The translations under genes were made by a program, and so were the position numbers. A stretch of 64,000 nt of DNA from Paenibacillus_E sp042676385 (GTDB taxonomy: Bacteria > Bacillota > Bacilli > Paenibacillales > NBRC-103111). A model generated the notes under the pieces. It was not told the origin of the DNA, searched no databases, and was given only the letters and a program-made list of their open reading frames with translations. Shown here piece after piece: positions 17,412 through 25,667 of this stretch. How positions within the stretch are numbered: the first letter of the stretch is position 1; every line of letters begins with the position of its first letter. The stretch is from assembly GCF_042676385.1 (NCBI RefSeq), contig NZ_JBHTHA010000011.1, positions 1 to 64,000 on the forward strand, given 5' to 3'.

Positions 17412-17579
17412 GTGGAAGCTTGGAAATTGGAGCTTGGCAAAAAGGCGCTGGAGTCTGGATTAATGAAAGACCCACAGTGGCTGGATCGATTAGACGAACC
17501 GATGCCCCTGTGGGTCTTATTGGAAGTAGCGTTTCAACTCATGGAGAAGCTGGATCCGCCCACGGTCAGCTACGATTGA
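17412..17579 (+). CDS. 55-residue protein of unknown function
   Basis: GTG start with AAGGAG nine bases upstream. The peptide begins MEAWKLELGKKALESGLMKD, continues with DPQWLDRLDEPMPLWVLLEV and ends DPPTVSYD. It is acidic with amphipathic helices and several Trp, and has no signal peptide. The coding quality is much better than in the decayed surroundings. It ends ten bases into the convergent parC gene. I do not recognise a family. A 9-bp inverted repeat (GACCCACAG at 17469, CTGTGGGTC at 17508) lies inside it and may act as a weak minus-strand terminator for parC. Confidence 0.55.
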   Translation: MEAWKLELGKKALESGLMKDPQWLDRLDEPMPLWVLLEVAFQLMEKLDPPTVSYD

Positions 17580-20005
17580 GGAAATCGCAGAATCTCTAGG
17601 ATGGATTCCGTTTTGGTGACTGGTACGACCTGTTTCCCTTGTGATTTGCGGTCTTCCAAAGGTGCCGTCTCCGTTGAAAACCGAATTCTTTCACCATTGC
17701 TCATAATCGCCATAATCGTATAATCCATCTTCACGATAAAGGTGCGAATCAAAGCAGAACCATTCGGCCTCACCCGTTTGCCTTCCTTGAATTCGAAGGT
17801 AAGAATACCTTTGCCTCCGCGGCCTTGGATCGGATAATCGACCACTAAGGAGCGTTTGGCATAACCGAGGTCAGAGATGACAAGCACTTCTCCTTCATCC
17901 CCATAAATCCATTCCGCCGAGACGACCTCATCGTCTTCCTTGAGCTGGATGCCGCGAACGCCGGCGGCCGCTCGACCCATCGGGTTCACTTCCTCTTCGC
18001 GGAACCGGATACTCATTCCCTGCTTCGTTACAAGCAGTATTTCCTTCGTGTTGTCGCTCAGGTGGACGTGTTGCACTTCGTCCTGCTCACCCAGCTTACA
18101 GGCGACGATTCCGCTGGAGCGGTTCGTCATATATTCTTTGAGCTCCGTCCGCTTCACTTGACCTTTACGCGTAACGAATACAAGCGACTTGTCCGGCTCA
18201 TCGAAACCTTTCACTGGAATAACGCTGACAATCCGGTCTTCCTTGGAGATCGGAATGACGTTCACGATGGCCGTGCCGTTCTCTTTCCATTTGTACTCAG
18301 GAACCTGATGGACAGGCAGTAAATAGTACTGGCCCTTCTGTGTAAAAATGAGCAGACTTTCAATGGTGTTCACATCAAGCAAGAAGCGAACGTAATCGCC
18401 TTCTTTGAGGCCTGTGCTCTCTAATTCCCCGCCGGAACGCGTGAAAGACAGCTTGCTTGTCCGTTTCAGGTAACCTTCATTGGAGAGAGTAACCAGTACA
18501 TCCTCCGGCGTCACCATGACCTCCAGATTCACCTTCAGTTCTTCCACTTCACCCTGAATATCGGATCGGCGATCAATTCCGTATTTTTTACGGATCTCGC
18601 CCATTTCATCTTTAATGACGCCAAGCAGTTTCTTCAAGCTGCCCAAGATACCGCGCAAGTAGGCAATCGTCTTCTCGACGTCCTTCAGTTCTTTCTCCAG
18701 TGTCGTAATCTCTAAATTCGTTAAACGATATAATTGCAACACCAGAATTGCATCTGCTTGACGCTCGGAAAAACCGAATTTTTCGACGAGATTGTTTTGC
18801 GCGTCTTGACGGTTCTTGGATGCTTTAATCGTTGCGATGACCTCATCCAGGATGTTCAGCGCCTTAACGAGCCCTTCCAGCACATGGGCGCGATCCTCGG
18901 CCTTCTCCAGTTCATATTGGGACCGGTAGGTGACAACTTCCTTCTGATGCTCAATGTAAGCCTCCAGAAGCTCTCTAACACCCAATTGACGCGGTGCTTT
19001 ATTAACAATCGCAACCATGTTGAAATTGTAGGTCACTTGGAGATCTGTTTTCTTGAGCAAATAAGCCAGAATCCCTTGCGCGTCCGCTTCTTTTTTCAGT
19101 TCAACGACGATTCTCAAACCGTTACGGCCGCTTTCGTCACGAACCTCGGCGATGCCTTCAACCTTTTTCTCAAGCCGAATATTTTCCATCGCCGTAACGA
19201 GACGTGATTTCACAACCTGATAAGGAATTTCGGTAATCACAATTTGCTGCTTGCCGCCGCGCATCTCTTCGATGGCCGTTTTCGAACGAATGTAAATGCG
19301 ACCCTTGCCTGTCCGGTAAGCTTCGCGAATTCCCTCCTCGCCCATAATAATCCCGCCGGTTGGGAAATCCGGCCCTTTGACGATGGTCATCAGCTCTTCG
19401 ATCGTGATCTCAGGCTTATCGATCATCGCCATACAGGCATCGATCACTTCACGTAAATTATGGGGTGGAATTTCTGTCGCGAAGCCGGATGAAATTCCGC
19501 TCACGCCGTTAACGAGCAAGTTCGGATAACGGGCAGGAAGCACCACAGGTTCTTTCGTCGTATTATCGAAGTTATCTTTAAACATAACCGTGCGTTTTTC
19601 AATATCGCGAAGCAGCTCCATCGCGATTTCGGACAAGCGCGCTTCCGTATAACGCATCGCTGCTGGCGGGTCATCGTCCAGCGATCCCCAGTTGCCATGG
19701 CCGTCGACCAATGTGTGGGCCATTTTCCACGGCTGCGCCATGCGCACCATTCCATCATAGATCGAAGCGTCACCATGCGGGTGATAGTTACCCATCACGT
19801 CACCGACCGTTTTCGCCGATTTGCGATACGGTTTATCAGGCGTATTGCCGGAGTCGTACATGGCATACAAAATTCGCCGTTGTACGGGCTTTAAGCCGTC
19901 TCTGACGTCAGGAATCGCGCGATCCTGAATAATATATTTGGAATAACGGCCGAAGCGATCGCCAACGACCTCCTCCAGATAGGCAGGTAAAAACTGTTCT
20001 AACAT
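17570..20005 (-). CDS. parC: DNA topoisomerase IV subunit A
   Basis: It is the DNA-cleaving subunit that, with ParE, separates linked daughter chromosomes. The protein has 811 residues from the ATG at 20005 (GAAGG six bases upstream; the TTG two codons earlier is disfavoured). The N-terminal winged helix holds the quinolone region with Ser81 and Asp84 (GDASIYDGMVRM), the residues found in drug-sensitive enzymes, and the catalytic Tyr119 in MRYTEARLS. A coiled-coil (about residues 360-490) and a six-bladed beta-propeller tail follow. The start EQFLPAYLEEVVGDRFG is ParC-like rather than GyrA-like. It begins 30 bases after parE. Confidence 0.95.
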   Translation of the reverse strand: MLEQFLPAYLEEVVGDRFGRYSKYIIQDRAIPDVRDGLKPVQRRILYAMYDSGNTPDKPYRKSAKTVGDVMGNYHPHGDASIYDGMVRMAQPWKMAHTLVDGHGNWGSLDDDPPAAMRYTEARLSEIAMELLRDIEKRTVMFKDNFDNTTKEPVVLPARYPNLLVNGVSGISSGFATEIPPHNLREVIDACMAMIDKPEITIEELMTIVKGPDFPTGGIIMGEEGIREAYRTGKGRIYIRSKTAIEEMRGGKQQIVITEIPYQVVKSRLVTAMENIRLEKKVEGIAEVRDESGRNGLRIVVELKKEADAQGILAYLLKKTDLQVTYNFNMVAIVNKAPRQLGVRELLEAYIEHQKEVVTYRSQYELEKAEDRAHVLEGLVKALNILDEVIATIKASKNRQDAQNNLVEKFGFSERQADAILVLQLYRLTNLEITTLEKELKDVEKTIAYLRGILGSLKKLLGVIKDEMGEIRKKYGIDRRSDIQGEVEELKVNLEVMVTPEDVLVTLSNEGYLKRTSKLSFTRSGGELESTGLKEGDYVRFLLDVNTIESLLIFTQKGQYYLLPVHQVPEYKWKENGTAIVNVIPISKEDRIVSVIPVKGFDEPDKSLVFVTRKGQVKRTELKEYMTNRSSGIVACKLGEQDEVQHVHLSDNTKEILLVTKQGMSIRFREEEVNPMGRAAAGVRGIQLKEDDEVVSAEWIYGDEGEVLVISDLGYAKRSLVVDYPIQGRGGKGILTFEFKEGKRVRPNGSALIRTFIVKMDYTIMAIMSNGERIRFSTETAPLEDRKSQGKQVVPVTKTESILEILRFPQS

Positions 20006-20035
20006 GCTCAACCTTCAGTCACCACTCTTTTTGGT

Positions 20036-22009
20036 CTACTCTTCGTATTCTGTAAAATCGACGTTCTCGATAATCCATCGTTTACGGGGATCCACTTTAT
20101 CGCCCATTAACGTCGTTACCCGGCGCTCCGCTTTGGCTGCATCCTCAATTTGTACCTGAAGCAGCGTACGGGTTTCCGGATTCATCGTCGTTTCCCATAA
20201 TTGATCCGGATTCATCTCGCCGAGTCCTTTATATCGCTGCAGTTCGGTATTTTTACCGAATTCTTTCATAAGCGTTTGCAGCTGTTCATCGGTCCAAGCA
20301 TAACGGTGGCCTTGGTTCTTGCCGCCTTTTTTCGTTACTTTATAAAGCGGAGGTTGTGCGATAAAAACTTTTCCTGCATCGATTAACGGCTTCATGTAAC
20401 GGTAAAAGAAAGTCAGCAGCAGCACTTGGATATGCGCGCCATCCGTATCCGCATCCGTCATTATGATAATTTTGCCGTAATTGCTTTCGGTTGATTCGAA
20501 TTCCGAACCGACCCCTGCACCGATCGCCGTAATAATCGCCTTGTACTCGTCGTTCCTCATAATATCAAGAAGCTTCGCCTTCTCAGGATTCATCGGCTTC
20601 CCTTTGAGCGGGAGAATCGCCTGATGCTTCGAATCGCGTCCTTGCTTGGCTGAACCGCCGGCCGAATCCCCTTCCACAATGAACAATTCATTGCGCTCAT
20701 AATCTTTGGACTGCGCAGGAGTCAGCTTGCCGCCGAGGTTCGAGCTTTCGCTTTTGCCCTTTTTCCCGCTGCGGATTTCTTCACGCGCTTTGCGTGCGGC
20801 TTCGCGCGCTTTGGAAGCTTGGACCGCTTTTTTCAGCATCATTTGAGCGATTTGCGGGTTTTCCTCAAGGAAAACGGCCATCTTATCGGAAACAACCGCA
20901 TCAACCGCGCTTCGGGCAACCGCGCTGCCGAGCTGATCCTTGGTTTGTCCGACGAATTCCACGTCGCCCATCTTAATGTTAATAACCGCCATCATACCTT
21001 CGCGGAGATCGGTTCCGTCCAAATTTTTCTCTTTTTCTTTGAGAATGCCCCCTTTACGGGCATATTCATTCATCACGCGGGTGTAGGCCGTTTTGAAGCC
21101 GGTTTCGTGCGTACCGCCGCCGCGGGTTGGAATGGAGTTTACGAATGACGCAATGGTTTCCGTGTAGCCGTCATTGTACTGCAAGGCGACTTCCACTTCG
21201 ATCTCGTCTTTCTCCGCTGCAAAATGAATGACAGGATGAAGCACCGTCTTTTCTTCGTTCAAAAACTCGACGAACTGGCTCGCGCCGCCTTCGTATTGGA
21301 ACGAATCCTGCTTGTCCGTTCGATCATCCTTCAAGTTGACCTGAAGTCCTGAGTTCAAAAAGGCAATTTCCTGAAGCCGTTCAGCGAGCGTATCATAGTT
21401 GATGGTTGTTCCGCCTTGGAACACGCGCTTGTCCGGTTTAAATGTCACTTTCGTACCCGTACGGTTCGTATTGCCAATAACATCAAGACCTGTAACAGGT
21501 TCACCTACATGCTCAATGCCGGCCTCGTCCACCCAGTACTCGAACCGCATCTTGTGGATTTTACTATCCCGATAAATCTCAACTTCCAACCACTCCGATA
21601 ACGCATTCGTTACGGAAGCGCCCACACCATGGAGTCCTCCGGACTTTTTATAGCCCGCCCCGCCGAATTTACCGCCAGCATGCAAAATCGTAAATACAAC
21701 CTGTGGTGTTGGAATTCCTGTCTTATGCATCCCCGTCGGTATGCCCCTGCCGTTGTCCTGTACAGTGACGGATTGATCTTTATGTATGGTCACGTTAATC
21801 TTGGAACAATGCTTGGCCAGATGTTCATCCACCGCATTATCCACGATCTCCCAGATCAAATGATGTAGTCCCGACGTGCTGGTGCTGCCGATATACATAC
21901 CCGGTCTTTTGCGGACGGCGACAAGGCCTTCCAGTACCTGAATATCGTCGGCATTATAATCGGACACTTGGACATTACCATTCGAAAATATTTCTAGCTG
22001 CTCGGTCAT
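20036..22009 (-). CDS. parE: DNA topoisomerase IV subunit B
   Basis: ATPase subunit of topoisomerase IV. The protein has 657 residues. The GHKL ATP site shows EIVDNAVDEHLAKH near residue 54 and VQDNGRGIPTGMH near 88; the Toprim part shows FIVEGDSAGGSAKQGRD near 440 and IIMTDADTDGAHI near 515; the tail has RYKGLGEMNPDQLW. The partner parC follows directly. The upstream ABC permease gene ends only 29 bases before it, in the same direction, with no terminator seen, so some parE message may come from the transporter operon. Confidence 0.95.
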   Translation of the reverse strand: MTEQLEIFSNGNVQVSDYNADDIQVLEGLVAVRKRPGMYIGSTSTSGLHHLIWEIVDNAVDEHLAKHCSKINVTIHKDQSVTVQDNGRGIPTGMHKTGIPTPQVVFTILHAGGKFGGAGYKKSGGLHGVGASVTNALSEWLEVEIYRDSKIHKMRFEYWVDEAGIEHVGEPVTGLDVIGNTNRTGTKVTFKPDKRVFQGGTTINYDTLAERLQEIAFLNSGLQVNLKDDRTDKQDSFQYEGGASQFVEFLNEEKTVLHPVIHFAAEKDEIEVEVALQYNDGYTETIASFVNSIPTRGGGTHETGFKTAYTRVMNEYARKGGILKEKEKNLDGTDLREGMMAVINIKMGDVEFVGQTKDQLGSAVARSAVDAVVSDKMAVFLEENPQIAQMMLKKAVQASKAREAARKAREEIRSGKKGKSESSNLGGKLTPAQSKDYERNELFIVEGDSAGGSAKQGRDSKHQAILPLKGKPMNPEKAKLLDIMRNDEYKAIITAIGAGVGSEFESTESNYGKIIIMTDADTDGAHIQVLLLTFFYRYMKPLIDAGKVFIAQPPLYKVTKKGGKNQGHRYAWTDEQLQTLMKEFGKNTELQRYKGLGEMNPDQLWETTMNPETRTLLQVQIEDAAKAERRVTTLMGDKVDPRKRWIIENVDFTEYEE

Positions 22010-22038
22010 CGAGGTCCTCCTTCAACTTTACTGCACAA

Positions 22039-23040
22039 TTAATTCAATACATCTTTACGTGTAAATACGGTAAATGAAACGATCAATGAAGCAATCGCCC
22101 ATACACTCAATACGCTAAGGGAAAAGGTCAAGTCCATCCCTTTGATGGGAGGGAGAGCCCCCGTCAAATATTTGGTCAAATCCAAATTCACCATGAATAA
22201 GTATTTTGCCGTTTCCCATGAAGAGACCATGTTGGAAAGGATCGTTCCAGAAATTAATACCGCGAGCATGACACCCATTCCTGCGGCAGTGGATCGAATT
22301 AAAACGGATAACATAAGCGACATAAGGGCAACTACTACCGCTGCAAACCAGACCAAGCCAAACTCCATCAATAGGAAGAACCATTGATCTACTGCGCGAA
22401 CGAGGCTAAAGTCAACGTCGGACCCCATAAGCTGGATGCCGGTAAAAACCGGCATTGTCCATCCGTTATACCCGAAAACGATACCGGAAATCAAGTAACA
22501 AAGCACGCCCGTAGACAGAACCGTTAGCGAAGTAAAGAAAATTACGGTAATAAGTTTACTCATAAGGATTTTCCATCGCCTGACCGGTCTTGTCAACAAT
22601 AATTTAATAGTCCCCGTAGAATGCTCCGATGATACGATGTCTGCGGATATGACCATAATGATCAGTGGGATGAACAATCCGACCGCATTTTTGACAAATT
22701 CTCGCGTAAACGTCACCGCATTCGGCGAGCTCGGATCGACGCCTTTTTCCAGATAATAATTGGCGATTTGGATTTGAACTTTCAATTGGCGCTTCCATTC
22801 GTCCGGCGTCCGTGCGGAGCTAAGACGTTTTTCCCAATCGGCAATTTTCTGGCGTTGATCCGCTTTCCAGTCCGTCGTACCGAACTGTTTTCGCGTGTTT
22901 TGCGCCACTCTCAGTTGCGCATATGTAAACATCGGAATGAGGGCAAGCAAGATTAGTAATATAACATAAAAACGTTTCTTTTTGATCATTTTAATACATT
23001 CATTTTTGACTAATGGATATAAACTGCTCAAAGCTTTCAC
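22039..23040 (-). CDS. ABC-2 type transporter permease
   Basis: The protein has 333 residues with about six membrane spans: one near residues 24-42, then five from residue about 120 on. A long extracytoplasmic loop (residues 45-115, rich in Lys, Arg and Gln) separates the first two. The GTIKLLLTRPVRRWKILMSK segment is typical of ABC-2 permeases. The ATPase gene lies six bases upstream, so the two form one exporter. Substrate unknown; such pairs in Firmicutes often serve peptide-antibiotic resistance or cell-envelope functions. Confidence 0.88.
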   Translation of the reverse strand: MKALSSLYPLVKNECIKMIKKKRFYVILLILLALIPMFTYAQLRVAQNTRKQFGTTDWKADQRQKIADWEKRLSSARTPDEWKRQLKVQIQIANYYLEKGVDPSSPNAVTFTREFVKNAVGLFIPLIIMVISADIVSSEHSTGTIKLLLTRPVRRWKILMSKLITVIFFTSLTVLSTGVLCYLISGIVFGYNGWTMPVFTGIQLMGSDVDFSLVRAVDQWFFLLMEFGLVWFAAVVVALMSLMLSVLIRSTAAGMGVMLAVLISGTILSNMVSSWETAKYLFMVNLDLTKYLTGALPPIKGMDLTFSLSVLSVWAIASLIVSFTVFTRKDVLN

Positions 23041-23046
23041 CCTCCC

Positions 23047-24012
23047 TCATCCAATTTTCTCCCCTTCGGTTAGGCTCAAAAATAAATCTTCGAGAGTTGG
23101 ATTTTTGATTTCTACGGCGTAGAGACTAATTCCTGCTTCCATCAATTCGCGACTTACCAGCGGCACGTGTTCCTTATTCATCTGTGTCACAATAAGTTGA
23201 ATATTCGCATCCTGTCCGTTCCCGATCTCCTGGGGGGGTTCATCCATTCCAGTAACATATGGGGACGAGGCCAGCAACTTCTCAGCTTTATCGCCAGGAG
23301 ATACAGTCCAAACGACTTTACCGCCTTGCGCAACAAGTTCTTCAACGGACCCGACCTTAATGACCTGCCCGTGACTTATAATTGCCACACGATCGCACAT
23401 TTGCTGAATTTCACTCAATAGATGACTCGATACAAACAAGCTTAGTCCGCCTTCTGCCAGACGCTGAATGAATTCACGCATCTCCTTGATGCCTTGCGGG
23501 TCGAGACCATTGGTAGGCTCGTCCAAAATGAGCAGACTTGGCCTGCCAAGCAAGGCTTGAGCAATGCCAAGGCGTTGACGCATGCCAAGGGAGTAAGTCC
23601 GCACTTTATCATGAATGCGCCCGTCCATACCAACAATTTCTACGACTTCAGCGATGCGTTTATCATCTACCTCTGGAAGCATACTTGCAAAATGCTCCAA
23701 ATTTTCCCAACCTGTCAAATAAGAATACAGCTCAGGGTTCTCGACGATGCATCCTACATGACGGAGCGCTTGATCATGCTCTTTGTGAACATCGTGACCG
23801 CAGATATGAATAGACCCTTCAGTCGGCCGTATCAAATCAACGAGCATGCGAATGGTCGTCGTTTTACCCGATCCGTTGGGTCCAAGAAATCCAAATATTT
23901 CACCGGCATACACATCGAACGAAATCCCTTTAATGATTTCTTTGTTCTTGATCCGTTTCTTAACATTTTTCACTGATAACACAGTCTCTGGATTCGATAA
24001 CGCTCTTATCAT
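23047..24012 (-). CDS. ABC transporter ATP-binding protein
   Basis: The protein has 321 residues: one nucleotide-binding domain with Walker A FLGPNGSGKTTTIRM near residue 44, signature TYSLGMRQRLGIAQALL near 145 and Walker B LLILDEPTNGLDP near 165, plus the H-loop in FVSSHLLSEI. All catalytic residues are present. A C-terminal extension of about 90 residues is usual in the CcmA/BcrA-like class that partners ABC-2 permeases. It lies between a GDSL hydrolase gene (13 bases upstream) and the permease gene. Confidence 0.92.
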   Translation of the reverse strand: MIRALSNPETVLSVKNVKKRIKNKEIIKGISFDVYAGEIFGFLGPNGSGKTTTIRMLVDLIRPTEGSIHICGHDVHKEHDQALRHVGCIVENPELYSYLTGWENLEHFASMLPEVDDKRIAEVVEIVGMDGRIHDKVRTYSLGMRQRLGIAQALLGRPSLLILDEPTNGLDPQGIKEMREFIQRLAEGGLSLFVSSHLLSEIQQMCDRVAIISHGQVIKVGSVEELVAQGGKVVWTVSPGDKAEKLLASSPYVTGMDEPPQEIGNGQDANIQLIVTQMNKEHVPLVSRELMEAGISLYAVEIKNPTLEDLFLSLTEGEKIG

Positions 24013-24025
24013 GATAACGCCTCCC

Positions 24026-24841
24026 TTACTTTAAAATTTGCACAATCCGATCCGCAATTCGCTCATAACCATCCCCATTCGGGTGAAAATGATCGGCAGA
24101 AGACAAATATTTGATCAAATTTTGCTCAAATAAATCATAAGTTGGGACGATTATCATATTCGGATATCGGTTTGTCATCGCAAAGACACTGTCGTTCCAG
24201 CGCTGCACAATAAGCGAACCTTCTCTCTTAGGGTCAAGATCCAGAAACGGATGATACAGTCCGACATACATGACAATTGCATGAGGGTTCGCTTTATTGA
24301 TCGTCTTAAAAACTTGATCCATTCGCGCTAGAGCGGGATCTATTCGTTTAAGCGCTCCCTCCGGGTTAAATTCCGTTTGATTTTCTCCGGTAAAAATACC
24401 TTCGCCGCCTGCAAAAATATCATTGCCGCCGATCGTCAGCAGAATGATATCCGCCTGAGATAGGGCGTCTTGTGTCTTTTTCAAAGCCAGATCATTTAAA
24501 AGCTGATCGCTCTTATATCCGGGTATCGCCAAGTTATTCAAAACAAAAACCGGCTTACCGCTTTGCTGTTCCAGCTTTTCTCGAACGCGTCCGACATACC
24601 CTTTTCCCGTGTTATCGCCTGTCCCTGCTGTAAGCGAATCGCCGAGCGCAACGATTTGCAATTTATTTTTACTCTCGATGACCGTTTCTTGTTTAGCAGC
24701 TGGCGCTGATATAGCAAGATCTCCGGACGCTCTCGGAAACCAAATTTGATTCGCCGCGTATGCAAAACCGACCGCAAACACGATCGTCGAAATCGAAGCC
24801 GTTAGTCCAATCGCTCCCCATATAAAACGAGATGATCTCAA
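24026..24841 (-). CDS. Membrane-anchored SGNH/GDSL hydrolase
   Basis: The protein has 271 residues from a TTG at 24841 with AGGAGGG nine bases upstream; the longer open frame lacks a site. An N-terminal hydrophobic segment (residues 8-30) works as signal anchor or signal peptide, so the enzyme acts outside the membrane. The SGNH blocks are present: VALGDSLTAGTGD (Ser), LAIPGYKSDQL (Gly), LTIGGNDIF (Asn) and SSADHFHPNGDGY (Asp/His). It is likely an esterase or lipase-like acylhydrolase; the substrate, possibly a wall polymer or lipid, is unknown. It heads the run of ABC ATPase and permease genes. Confidence 0.88.
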   Translation of the reverse strand: MRSSRFIWGAIGLTASISTIVFAVGFAYAANQIWFPRASGDLAISAPAAKQETVIESKNKLQIVALGDSLTAGTGDNTGKGYVGRVREKLEQQSGKPVFVLNNLAIPGYKSDQLLNDLALKKTQDALSQADIILLTIGGNDIFAGGEGIFTGENQTEFNPEGALKRIDPALARMDQVFKTINKANPHAIVMYVGLYHPFLDLDPKREGSLIVQRWNDSVFAMTNRYPNMIIVPTYDLFEQNLIKYLSSADHFHPNGDGYERIADRIVQILK

Positions 24842-25100
24842 GCCTGTTCCCTCCTGCGAATAAATGGCATAATTCACTATAAGAGTAAAGCTTCTTGGAT
24901 GAATTTGCAAACTCCAGTTCTATGGAGGATGGTTGGCTTCCATATGCGTTAAACCGAAAACAAATTTCTTCAAAGTAAGAACTCATAACATGCTGCCACA
25001 CAAATTCTGGTAATTTAAAGTGGCCACTGTGCAGGGGGACATATAGAACAGAAGTTCTCTATTAGAGACCGGAGAGACGCTAAAAAAGAAGAATCTCCAT

Positions 25101-25346
25101 CTAAGAGTCGATTAAAGAACGAATGACAATAAATAACGAACATGGTTCTTTGATTAAAGACTTTTGTTCGTTCGGGACCTGTTTGGAGCATGCCTCTAAA
25201 GAATTTGCGTCCAAAAGGTGCGCTAATAGCGACCCATATTCTTTAATCTGCTGGAACTGCATACTTTCAATCTCACGCAGTAGGCCGTAAACATCAGAAA
25301 GCGACAAAGCCGATTTACCGCGTTTGTTATGGGCGACGAGGTATGT
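25101..25346 (-). pseudogene. Open-frame remnant of unknown family
   Basis: The frame is open from just after a stop near 25349 and reads YWATYLVAHNKRGKSALSLS, then a helix-prone stretch DVYGLLREIESMQFQQIKEY, to a stop at 25101. The first part looks like genuine protein; the last part coincides with the 99-bp repeat. No plausible start codon with a ribosome binding site is seen, so it is probably a fragment. The family is not recognised. Confidence 0.35.
25133..25231. repeat. 99-bp dispersed repeat, copy 2
   Basis: Gap-free counterpart of 17082-17180. It carries ATAACGAACATGGTTCTTTG at the left and the palindrome CGCTAATAGCG at 25221-25231. In this copy the minus strand is open as part of the ORF remnant 25101-25346. 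Confidence 0.65.
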
Positions 25347-25623
25347 GGCCCAGTACTAAACCGTCAATGGTTTCCTGGTTTTATGGAAGAGTGCCCAAAG
25401 TGCATAGACAGATCATATGTTCTCTATTCTATATTCTATCAGTAATAAAAATCAAATGAAACATTAGTTAAAAGAAACATAAAATCCCCAGAGACTTAGT
25501 TAACGCAGCAAATGTCTAATCCACACATATTAGCGTCCCTAAACTCCTTATTTACAGAATACGGGTCACAAGAAATGGGATTCTTGGACGATGGCCGTTC
25601 ATCTTTTCATTTGTCTACAAAAA

Positions 25624-25657
25624 AAACTGCCTGACCGCAGAAGCAGTCAAACAGTTT
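25624..25657 (-). terminator. Terminator of the ABC exporter pair
   Basis: AAACTG..GAC pairs with GTC..CAGTTT, followed on the minus strand by eight T. Confidence 0.8.
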
Positions 25658-25667
25658 ATTTGTTTCT

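Larger units (their letters stand above)
24842..25614. other. Gene-poor region with decayed ORF and repeat
   Basis: About 770 bases between divergent-looking borders of the GDSL gene and the ABC exporter. It holds copy 2 of the 99-bp repeat and a minus-strand ORF remnant (25101-25346). Promoters of the GDSL gene must be within its left part, but none could be picked with confidence. Confidence 0.45.
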
